A stretch of DNA of 64,000 bases from Brachybacterium faecium DSM 4810 (GTDB lineage: Bacteria; Actinomycetota; Actinomycetes; Actinomycetales; Dermabacteraceae). The DNA lies in NCBI GenBank assembly GCA_000023405.1, contig CP001643.1, positions 186,001 through 250,000 of the forward strand, read 5' to 3'. Below, in pieces: positions 18,504-26,430 of the stretch (positions within the stretch are counted from its first letter, which is position 1; the number at the start of each line of letters is the position of its first letter). The notes beneath the pieces are model-generated. The model made no database searches, had not been told where the DNA came from, and saw only the letters and a program-made list of their open reading frames with translations. The position numbers were made by a program, and so were the translations under genes.

Positions 18504-20435
18504 ATGACTGTGGACCACACCGCTCACGCCCGCGCCCAGCGCACTCCCGCGATTACGCCGGTGCTGCCGACGCGCTCTCTCCGTCAGGGGATATCGCTCG
18601 ACGACGTGACACTCGTGACGGACGGCTTCTGGGGGCAGCTCCAGCAGACAAACGCTGCAGCGACGCTCGACCACTGCCGGGAATGGATGGAGCGTCTCGG
18701 CTGGCTCGAGAACTTCGATCGGGTCGCCAGGGGCGAGACCATCACGGACCGGCCCGGGTGGGAGTTCTCCGACTCCGAGGTGTACAAGCTGCTGGAAGCG
18801 ATGGCCTGGCAGCTCGGCCGTCGCGCCGACCTCGATCTCGAGCAGACCTTCGACGGGCTCGTCGCACGGGTGGCCGCCGCTCAGGATCGTGACGGCTATC
18901 TGTGCACCGCGTACGGGCACCCCGGCCTGCCCCGACGGTACTCGGACCTGTCCTCCGGGCACGAGCTGTACAACCTCGGCCACTTGATGCAGGCGGCAGT
19001 CGCGCGAGTGCGCACGGCGGGGGCCGATGATCGGCTCGTCGACGTGGCGCGGCGGGCGGCCGATCACGTCTGCGAGACCTTCGGTGCCGGCCGAAGCGGG
19101 CTCTGTGGGCATCCCGAGGTGGAGGTCGCGCTCGCCGAGCTGGGACGTGCTCTCGACGAAGGCAGGTACATCGAACAGGCCCGCATCTTCGTGGAACGTC
19201 GAGGCCATCGCACCCTTCCGGTGCGTCCCCTGCTCTCCGCCGAGTACTTCCAGGATGACCAGCCGGTCCGTGAGGCCGAGGTGCTCCGCGGCCATGCCGT
19301 CCGGGCCCTATATCTCGCGGCCGGCGCTGTCGACGTCGCCGTCGAGACAGGGGACGACGAGCTCCTGGATGCACTCGTGCAGCAGTGGCGGCGCACGGTG
19401 GAACGACGCACCTACATCACTGGTGGTATGGGCTCCCGTCACCAGGACGAGGGCTTCGGGGAGGATTGGGAGCTCCCGCCGGACCGCGCCTACTGCGAGA
19501 CCTGCGCCGGGATCGCCGCCATCATGTTCTCCTGGCGCCTGTACCTCGCCACCGGAGGGGTCGAGTACGCCGACTTCATCGAACGCGTTCTCTACAACGT
19601 GGTCGCGGTCTCGCCCAGCCCCGACGGACGAGCCTTCTTCTACTCCAACCCGCTGCACCAGCGGGAGCCGGGTGACTCCGCCAGCAGCAGCGTGAACATG
19701 CGCGCCGAGGGCAGCACACGGGCCCCGTGGTTCGACGTCTCGTGCTGCCCGACGAACGTCGCTCGCACGCTGGCCTCCGTCGACAGCTTCTTCGCCGCGA
19801 CCGACGGGGAGGGGCTGACCCTCCTGCAGTACGCCTCGGGAACGTATCGCACGCCCGCGCTGACCGTGGCCGTGCATACCGAGTACCCGGCCCAGGGCGC
19901 CATCGCCCTCACCGTCCTCGACGCCGCGGAAGACCCCGCGACCCTGCGGCTGCGCGTCCCCTCGTGGGCGGACGGGGCCGCGCTCACCGTCGGCAGCGAA
20001 CCGGTACGCACTGTGACCCCGGGGTGGAGCGAGGTGACCAGAACCTGGCGAGCAGGAGAGCGGGTCCTACTGGATCTCCCGGTTGTTCCGCGATTCTCCT
20101 GGCCGCACCCGCGGATCGATGCGGTGCGCGGAACCGTCGCCGTCGAGCGGGGACCGCTGGTCCTCGCGCTCGAATCCGGAGACCTGCCCGAGGGCTGGAC
20201 CATCGACGATGTGCGCGTGCGGACGAGGTCACTCCCTGAACGGGACGGTGACGGCGCGGCGGTGCGGGCCGCGCTCGCCGCTCTGGAGAGAGCCGACACC
20301 AGCGGCCTTCCCTACACCGCCGAGCAGGTGCCGACCGGCGACGCCGGCGAGGGCGCCCTGCGGCTGATCCCGTACCACCGCTGGGCAGAGCGAGGGCCTT
20401 CCACGATGAGAGTCTTCCTGCCCGTCCAGCACTGA
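18504..20435 (+). CDS. GH127 beta-L-arabinofuranosidase
   Basis: A 643-aa cytoplasmic glycoside hydrolase of family 127 (DUF1680). It removes non-reducing beta-L-arabinofuranose, for example from hydroxyproline-linked plant glycans. The Zn-cysteine active site is visible: Glu332 and Cys334 in YCETCAG and the pair Cys414-Cys415 in SCCPTN. These match Glu338/Cys340/Cys417/Cys418 of the characterised Bifidobacterium enzyme HypBA1, in which Cys417 is the nucleophile. TYITGGMGSRHQDEGFGE should carry the acid/base Glu. No signal peptide, so it acts on imported oligosaccharides. It starts 4 bp after the permease stop, part of the same operon. Confidence 0.95.
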   Translation: MTVDHTAHARAQRTPAITPVLPTRSLRQGISLDDVTLVTDGFWGQLQQTNAAATLDHCREWMERLGWLENFDRVARGETITDRPGWEFSDSEVYKLLEAMAWQLGRRADLDLEQTFDGLVARVAAAQDRDGYLCTAYGHPGLPRRYSDLSSGHELYNLGHLMQAAVARVRTAGADDRLVDVARRAADHVCETFGAGRSGLCGHPEVEVALAELGRALDEGRYIEQARIFVERRGHRTLPVRPLLSAEYFQDDQPVREAEVLRGHAVRALYLAAGAVDVAVETGDDELLDALVQQWRRTVERRTYITGGMGSRHQDEGFGEDWELPPDRAYCETCAGIAAIMFSWRLYLATGGVEYADFIERVLYNVVAVSPSPDGRAFFYSNPLHQREPGDSASSSVNMRAEGSTRAPWFDVSCCPTNVARTLASVDSFFAATDGEGLTLLQYASGTYRTPALTVAVHTEYPAQGAIALTVLDAAEDPATLRLRVPSWADGAALTVGSEPVRTVTPGWSEVTRTWRAGERVLLDLPVVPRFSWPHPRIDAVRGTVAVERGPLVLALESGDLPEGWTIDDVRVRTRSLPERDGDGAAVRAALAALERADTSGLPYTAEQVPTGDAGEGALRLIPYHRWAERGPSTMRVFLPVQH

Positions 20436-20478
20436 CCGACGAGAGTCCCAGACGAGACGAGACAGAGAGGTGCTCGCA

Positions 20479-23400
20479 ATGCACAGGACAGCACGACGAC
20501 CCGGGGGCGCCGTCACCGCGGCCCTGGCGACCACTGCACTGGTGACCTCGGCCGTGGTCGGATCCATGGGGGCCGGGTCGGCAGAGGCGGCACCACCGGC
20601 CCCGGAGCTCGAGTACGCGATGGACGAGATCGGCGAGGGAACGGTGGCCGACAGCTCCGGGAACGATCACGACGGGACCTTCGCCGGAGAGGTGGAGGAG
20701 GCGACCGGCCCGGACGGGAGTGGAGCCCTCCAGCTCTCCGGGGGACATGTCGAACTTCCCGGCGGCGTGCTCGGCGACTCCCAGGACCTGACCGTGCAGA
20801 CGGAGGTGCGCTGGGACGGGGGTGAGGACCCCTGGCAGTGGATCTTCGCCCTCGGAAGCGACGACGAGCATTACCTCTTCGCCACGCCCTCCAATGCAGA
20901 CGGCAAGCTGCGCACCGCCGCGACCCGCTCCGGCGGCGGCAGCGAAACACAGCTCACCGGGCACGATGCACTGCCGGCCGAACGGTGGATGACGTTCACG
21001 GTGGTGCTCGACAGCGCTGCACAGCAGCTGACCACGTACATCGACGGAGCGGCGGTGAGCAGCGTGGCCACGGACATGACGGCGCAGGAGCTCGTGAGCG
21101 CCTCCGCCGACAGCTCCGGCATGATCGGCGCGTCCTTCTACCCCGACCCTCCGTTCCAGGGTGCGATCGACAACTTCCGCATCTACCGGGTCGCCCTCGA
21201 CGATCAGCAGATCGCCGAATCCCAGTCCGGAGACGTTCCCGCCCTGCAGGAGCTGCAGCAGAGCACGGTGGAGGTCGCGACCACCGTGGGGGAGCAGCCC
21301 ACCTTGCCGGACACGCTCCCGGGAGTCTTCACCGACGGGATCGTCCGGGATATAGCGGTGGACTGGGACGACATCGACGACGAACAGCTCGCGCAGCCTG
21401 GCGAGCTCGCCGTGCACGGCACCGCCGGTGACGACGAAGTGCGCGCCGACGTGCTCGTCCGCCGGGGAGAGCTGCGCGTTGACCTCTCCCGCTCCACCGG
21501 CGAGGTCAAGGGAGGTGCCTCGGGCCTGCTGTACGGGCTCTACGGCGACGGCATGCCCACGTCCAACCTGGTCGAGGGCATGAACGTGCGCACGGTGGCC
21601 ACGAAGGCGCAGGACGGCGCCCAGCACCCCGGCTCCGACGCTCTCGAGATCCTTCCGACGCTGGCCGAGGCTGACGGCGACGTCTACCTGCGCGTCACCG
21701 ACTTCTACCGGGGCTTCCCGTACGAATGGCCCGGGGATACCCCGGAGGAGAAGCTGAGCGACTACCGTCGCGTGCTCGACGAACAGCTGGACATGCTCGA
21801 CGAGCTGCCCGAGGAGCAGCGTGCCCATGTGGTGATCGAGCCCTTCAACGAGCCGGAGGGCAACATGTTCGGCACGGGGGAGTGGAGCCTCGACGGCACC
21901 TCCTGGCTCGATGGTCCGGAGGACTTCCTCGCGGCATGGGACGAGACCTACCGCACGATCAAGGAACGCCATCCCGACGTTCGCGTCGCCGGCCCGGGCC
22001 TCAGCGTCCTCTATGACGAGATGCAGGACTTCCTCGCCCACGCCGTCGCCGAGGGCACGGTCCCCGAGATCATTACCTGGCACGAGTTGACGCACCCCCA
22101 GGGGATCCGTGACTCGGTCGAGACCTTCCGGGACTGGGAGGCGGAAGCATTCGCCGGCAGTGAGTACGAGGGCACGGAACTGCCCATCAACATCAACGAG
22201 TACGCGTTCAACTACCACACGTCCGTTCCGGGCCAGATGATCCAGTGGATCTCCGCGATCGAGGAGACCAAGGTGGACGCGATGATCGCGTTCTGGAACA
22301 TCAACGGCAACCTCTCGGACTCCGCCGTCCAGGCGAATCGGGGAAACGGCCAGTGGTGGCTGTACAACGCCTATGCCGCGATGACCGGTGACACCGTCGA
22401 GGTGACGGCACCCTCGCCGGGGGAGAACTACTCGCTGCAGGGAGTCGCGTCGCTGGATGAGGAGACCCGTGCCGCCCGGATCCTGCTCGGCGGTGCCGAT
22501 GGCAGTGCCCCGCTCGACCTGGCGAACGTGCCGCGGGAGGTCTTCGGCGACTCGGTGCGCGTGCAGGTCCGGGAGATCGCCTGGACCGGCCAGCTCGGCG
22601 ACTCCGAGGGGCCCCTCCCTCTGTGGGACGGAGTCGTCCCCGTGGACGAGGATGGAACGGTGACGTTCGATCTCGGGGCAGGCGACCTGTCGCCCATGGA
22701 GGAATCCTCGGCCTATGAGCTCATCGTGACTCCCGGCGACGGCGCGGAACCCCGCCCTGCCGAACCGCGTTGGGAAGCGTCCTACGAGGCGGAGGAGGCG
22801 AGCTACGAGGGCTCCGGCCACAGCAAGAACGGGCCGGAGGGGTCGCCGGATGACGTCTCGAAGTTCTACACCTCCGGCGGGTATGACGTCGGCGGGCTGC
22901 GCACCGGCTCCGACGGCGCGCTGACCTTCGAGGTCGAGGTGCCCGAGGACGGCACCTACGACCTCTCGGTCTTCGCGAACAGCCTCAACACGGAGGAGGC
23001 GGTCGAGGACCAGGGGCCCACGAACGTGTTCCTCAGCGTCGACGGAGAAGCAGAGCAGGAGCTGCATCTCCCGCTCGCCTACAAATGGGTGGTGTGGGAC
23101 CACACCGACACGACAGTCGACCTCACTGCCGGGACCCATCAGATTCGACTCGCGGCGACCAGCCTGGACGGCAGCGGGACGACCCAGGGCGATGCGATCA
23201 TCGACCGGATCACCCTGAACCGGTCCGCCCCGGCCGACCGAACCCGGGTCTACGAGGCCGAGCACGCCGTCCACGATGGCACGGTCACCTCGGAGGGCAC
23301 GGGGGAGATCTCCCTCTCGGAGGACGAGACGGCCACCTTCTGGGTGTACGGGCGGGCCGATGGCGAGGCGACCCTGAGCATCCTCGGCTCCGGGACCGGT

Positions 23401-24450
23401 GCCGTGACGGTCAACGGCGAGGAGGTGCTCGACCTCGACGAGGCCGCTGCTGCGGCGGTGCATCTCGAGGGAGGCATCAACAAGGTCGTGGTCTCCGGGG
23501 AGGCCGTGGTCGACGCCCTCGAGGTGGGCCCCGGCTCCGAGGAGCTCGCACACACCGAACTGCAGGCCGAGGACGCGGAGCTGAGCGGTGACACCCAGAT
23601 CACCGAGCGTTCCCTGGCAGAGGGCGGGCACGCCGTCGAGGACATCGGCGGGGATCCCGGCAACGACAGCGCGGTCACCTTCAGCGTCGACGCCGAGAGC
23701 GCTGGCCGGCATGCGGTCGTGGTGCGCTTCTCCAACCCGGAGCAGGCCCCGGCGAGCCACTACAACCCGAACCCGATGGCGAGGAACGCGCTGATCAGCG
23801 TCAACGGCGGGGAGCCGGACAGCATGCTGTTCGTTCCCACCTTCCACGCCAACAACTTCTGGGAGCGGACGGTCTACGTCGACCTCGAGGAGGGTGAGAA
23901 CACGATCCGGATCGGCGCGGAGGAGCTCACCAACTTCTCCGGCGACGGCCATATCGCTGACATCTGGCCGGACTACCCCTGGCTCCGCTCCGACCAGGGA
24001 CCGATCCTGGACCGGATCTCCGTCTCGCCCACCCATGCGCCGCTGCCCGCAGGGACGAGCCCCGGAGACGAGGACCCCGGCGACGGCGCGCCAGGGGGTG
24101 ATGAGCCGGGCGAGGGGACACCGAGCGAGGAGCCGGCCCCCGCTCCTGGTGAAGATCCCGCCGACCCCGGCGAGGAGCAGCCCGGCGACGATGCGGGCGA
24201 GGACGAGCCCGGCGACGGGCAGGCCACGGCGACCACATCACCCGCCGCCGGGAACGGTGACGGGTCCGCGTCCGGGCCCGGCAGCTCCAGCGGCACCGAC
24301 GGTCAGGCGGACACCGATGCCGGGGACCGATCATCACAGGGCCCGCTTGCCCGCACCGGCACCGCGGCGGTCGCGATGCTGTCCCTCGCCCTCGGGCTGC
24401 TGGTGGTCGGCGCTCTGGTGAGGTGGCGAGCCCATGGGGCAAAGCGCTGA
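20479..24450 (+). CDS. Secreted multidomain glycosidase with LAXTG surface anchor
   Basis: A 1323-aa exported enzyme. The signal peptide ends near SAEA-APPAP. A LamG-like domain (about 45-245) is followed by an Ig-like repeat (about 260-320) and a clan GH-A-like catalytic barrel (about 330-640). The likely acid/base is Glu458 (IEPFNEPEGN) and the nucleophile Glu574 (ININEYAF). Two carbohydrate-binding-module-like regions (about 770-910 and 1030-1190) and a Pro/Glu/Gly/Asp-rich wall-spanning linker follow. The end is LARTG (1290-1294), a hydrophobic helix and RWRAHGAKR. LAXTG is the target of class E sortases in high-GC actinobacteria. The exact GH family was not recognised; GH39 or a similar family is possible. 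In the operon it should cut polymer outside the cell and feed the importer and the GH127 enzyme. ATG 20479 was chosen over GTG 20470 because of RBS spacing. Confidence 0.85.
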   Translation: MHRTARRPGGAVTAALATTALVTSAVVGSMGAGSAEAAPPAPELEYAMDEIGEGTVADSSGNDHDGTFAGEVEEATGPDGSGALQLSGGHVELPGGVLGDSQDLTVQTEVRWDGGEDPWQWIFALGSDDEHYLFATPSNADGKLRTAATRSGGGSETQLTGHDALPAERWMTFTVVLDSAAQQLTTYIDGAAVSSVATDMTAQELVSASADSSGMIGASFYPDPPFQGAIDNFRIYRVALDDQQIAESQSGDVPALQELQQSTVEVATTVGEQPTLPDTLPGVFTDGIVRDIAVDWDDIDDEQLAQPGELAVHGTAGDDEVRADVLVRRGELRVDLSRSTGEVKGGASGLLYGLYGDGMPTSNLVEGMNVRTVATKAQDGAQHPGSDALEILPTLAEADGDVYLRVTDFYRGFPYEWPGDTPEEKLSDYRRVLDEQLDMLDELPEEQRAHVVIEPFNEPEGNMFGTGEWSLDGTSWLDGPEDFLAAWDETYRTIKERHPDVRVAGPGLSVLYDEMQDFLAHAVAEGTVPEIITWHELTHPQGIRDSVETFRDWEAEAFAGSEYEGTELPININEYAFNYHTSVPGQMIQWISAIEETKVDAMIAFWNINGNLSDSAVQANRGNGQWWLYNAYAAMTGDTVEVTAPSPGENYSLQGVASLDEETRAARILLGGADGSAPLDLANVPREVFGDSVRVQVREIAWTGQLGDSEGPLPLWDGVVPVDEDGTVTFDLGAGDLSPMEESSAYELIVTPGDGAEPRPAEPRWEASYEAEEASYEGSGHSKNGPEGSPDDVSKFYTSGGYDVGGLRTGSDGALTFEVEVPEDGTYDLSVFANSLNTEEAVEDQGPTNVFLSVDGEAEQELHLPLAYKWVVWDHTDTTVDLTAGTHQIRLAATSLDGSGTTQGDAIIDRITLNRSAPADRTRVYEAEHAVHDGTVTSEGTGEISLSEDETATFWVYGRADGEATLSILGSGTGAVTVNGEEVLDLDEAAAAAVHLEGGINKVVVSGEAVVDALEVGPGSEELAHTELQAEDAELSGDTQITERSLAEGGHAVEDIGGDPGNDSAVTFSVDAESAGRHAVVVRFSNPEQAPASHYNPNPMARNALISVNGGEPDSMLFVPTFHANNFWERTVYVDLEEGENTIRIGAEELTNFSGDGHIADIWPDYPWLRSDQGPILDRISVSPTHAPLPAGTSPGDEDPGDGAPGGDEPGEGTPSEEPAPAPGEDPADPGEEQPGDDAGEDEPGDGQATATTSPAAGNGDGSASGPGSSSGTDGQADTDAGDRSSQGPLARTGTAAVAMLSLALGLLVVGALVRWRAHGAKR

Positions 24451-24530
24451 TTGCAGTGGACAGCGGGCGGAGCTCGGTGGTATTCCCCGGGCCCTGCCCG
24501 TTGGCCTTCGCGCCTCGAGACCGGCCGCAA

Positions 24531-24765
24531 CTGGAGCATGCGACGAGCGCTTGTCCCGTGAGGCGACCAGCTGCTCCGGGCCGTGACATCGATCGCGCCG
24601 AAACGTGCGGGACATGGTTGGACAGATCCGAGACCAGGGCACCGCAGCAGTCTTCACGACCCACTCCGTGGGGAAGCTGAGCAGCTCCGCGATCGCGAGG
24701 CGATCATCGACTGCGGCCGCCTGATCGTCGTGGACACCGTGCGTGCGCTGAACACGACCATGCCG
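24531..24765 (+). pseudogene. Relic of an ABC transporter ATPase
   Basis: No intact gene fills 24451-24901, but a decayed ATPase can be read across frames. L-E-H-A-T-S-A-C-P-V-R-R-P appears at 24531-24569 (after the signature motif). GLD is followed, after a shift, by RSRRNVRDMVGQIRDQG and AAVFTTHSV with the H-loop His (24590-24670). After another 1-base shift comes EAEQLRDREAIIDCGRLIVVDTVRALNTT (quoted in pieces; 24673 onward). Order and spacing match the second half of a drug/antibiotic-type (DrrA-like) ATPase. At least two frameshifts and loss of the Walker B motif show that it is dead. Flanking bases (24451-24530 and 24766-24901) show nothing further. Confidence 0.72.
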
Positions 24766-24901
24766 ATGGTTCCCTGCCTCGCTGTGGCTGCGCCGGTGGG
24801 CCAGCAGCGATTTCGGTGGGGCCCGGCCCGATGACAGCTCCTCCGCGCGTCGGGTACCGCGAGAGAGAGCAGCCGCTGGTGCTTTGCTGAGCCCTCGGGC
24901 G

Positions 24902-25921
24902 TCAGCCACCCACCCCGCTCAGCCGATAGGCCTCCTTGAGGATCTCCAGCGACGCCATCGCCTCGCCCGGGCCGATCCAGAACGGCTCCGGATCCTCGAT
25001 CCGCTCGTGGAAGTCGCGGATCAGCAGCTCGTGGGAGACGCCCCAGTAGGAGCGTCCGCCGGAGGTCACCGAGCGTTCGGCGAGGGTTTCCACCCGCCCG
25101 TCGGCCCAGCGGATGGTGAGCCCGCCGTCGGTGCCGCCGTGCAGGATGACGTAGGCGTTCTCGCAGTCCAGCTCGATCTCCACCGGGCGGTGCTGCGGCG
25201 CGGTGAGGGTGGCGTAGAAGGAGGTGGTGATGCCGCCGGGGTGGTGGAGCAGCAGATCGGCGGTGTCCTCGACCTCGATGACGTCCGCGTACTTGCGGGT
25301 CGCGACGTGCCCGTCGGTCCGCTCCACCCCGCCCAGCAGCCACTGCACCAGATCGAGGGTGTGGATCGCCTGGTTGATCAGCAGCCCGCCGCCCGAGCCC
25401 TCCCAGGTGCCGCGCCAGGGCTTGGCCCGGTAGTACTCGGCGCTGCGGGTCCACACCACCGATGCCCAGGCGCCGCGCACCGCGCCCAGCTCGCCGGAGC
25501 CGAGCATCTCGTGCAGCCGCCGGCTGGCGAGGTTGTAGCGGTTCTGGAAGCAGATCCCCACCTTGGGGCCGCCGGCCGGGATGCGTGCGAGCGCATCGAC
25601 CAGGCGCCGCCCTTCGTCGAGCGTGTGCGCGAGCGGCTTCTCCTGCAGCACGTGCACCCCGGCCTCGAGGGCCGTGAGGGAGGGGCCGATGTGCTGATGG
25701 TGCGGCGTGGTGACGTGCACGGCGTCCGGGCCGACGGCGTCGATCAGCTCCTGCGTGCTGGCGAAGCCCGGCACACCGGTGGCGGCGGTCGCCCGCGCCA
25801 GCGCCTCCGGGTCGGTGTCCGCCACCCCCACCAGCTCGAGACCCTCGATGTCCCGGATCGCCTCGATGTGGACCACGGAGACGTCTCCGCATCCGATCAG
25901 CCCGATCCGCCTGGTCGTCAT
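24902..25921 (-). CDS. Gfo/Idh/MocA-family oxidoreductase
   Basis: A 339-aa NAD(P)-dependent dehydrogenase: Rossmann start RRIGLIGCGDVSVVHIEAI, then DAVHVTTPHHQHIGPSL, the family EKP motif (LQEKPLAHTLDEG) with the catalytic-region Lys, and GGGLLINQAIHTLDLVQWLLGG with His in the active site. The family oxidises sugars, inositols or their amines; the substrate cannot be told. It is divergent from the sodium:solute symporter gene, with a shared 509-bp regulatory gap containing a GntR-type operator. This suggests that the transporter brings in its substrate. Confidence 0.9.
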   Translation of the reverse strand: MTTRRIGLIGCGDVSVVHIEAIRDIEGLELVGVADTDPEALARATAATGVPGFASTQELIDAVGPDAVHVTTPHHQHIGPSLTALEAGVHVLQEKPLAHTLDEGRRLVDALARIPAGGPKVGICFQNRYNLASRRLHEMLGSGELGAVRGAWASVVWTRSAEYYRAKPWRGTWEGSGGGLLINQAIHTLDLVQWLLGGVERTDGHVATRKYADVIEVEDTADLLLHHPGGITTSFYATLTAPQHRPVEIELDCENAYVILHGGTDGGLTIRWADGRVETLAERSVTSGGRSYWGVSHELLIRDFHERIEDPEPFWIGPGEAMASLEILKEAYRLSGVGG

Positions 25922-26097
25922 CGTTCTCCTCCTCGGGGCCGCCCCTGTGCGGCCTGCGTCGAGGGGTCACTGTACGTGGGCTCGCGGGCGGGCGCGATGC
26001 GGTCCCGCGAGGTGCCGCCCAGGCCGGAGACGGCGCGCGGACCGGGACGTGCGATGCATCACCATGCAGAATCGTGGCGGACCTACGCGGGATCAGT

Positions 26098-26134
26098 TTG
26101 TCCGACAACGACTTTTACTGCACTGACCTGCAGT
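26098..26134. promoter_or_regulatory. Candidate operators between oxidoreductase and symporter genes
   Basis: TTGTC-C-GACAA (26098-26108) is a perfect inverted repeat of the form used by FadR-subfamily GntR regulators (TNGTNNNACNA). A second dyad, ACTGCA-N6-TGCAGT, lies at 26117-26134. Both sit in an AT-richer patch of the 509-bp divergent gap (25922-26430). The rest of the gap shows no gene; the long symporter leader 26160-26430 is GC-rich and featureless by eye. No GntR gene is in the window. Confidence 0.5.
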
Positions 26135-26430
26135 GGTTACCCGGTCGTTACTTCGTGAGTGGATAAAAAGCATGCACTGTGCGAGCATCGGTCCGGCTCC
26201 ATGTGCGACAGAGCCGCGGGCTGCCCCCACTGGGCGGCGCACCGCGGCCGCCGTCCCGCCCCCGCAGCCCGCGCCATGCGCCGCCCGGGGTCGATGAGGG
26301 ACAGGCCTGCGCCACGGGGGTCGATTGCCGGTCGGCCCGCCGCAGCACGCAGCCCTGTCAGAGGGTGCGTCGCACTGCGCGCGGAGGCCGGATGCACGTG
26401 AACGGTCCGTCCGCGACGAAAGGAAGTCCT

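Noticed and set aside
19984-24036. A 1350-codon open frame on the minus strand
   Set aside because: It is the mirror of the secreted glycosidase and GH127 genes. Composition is a Gly/Val/Arg-rich shadow typical of high-GC DNA, with no domain or start signal.
26179-26430. An N-terminal extension of the symporter from 26179
   Set aside because: The added residues are Pro/Arg-rich and unlike any symporter. GTG 26431 has a good ribosome site.
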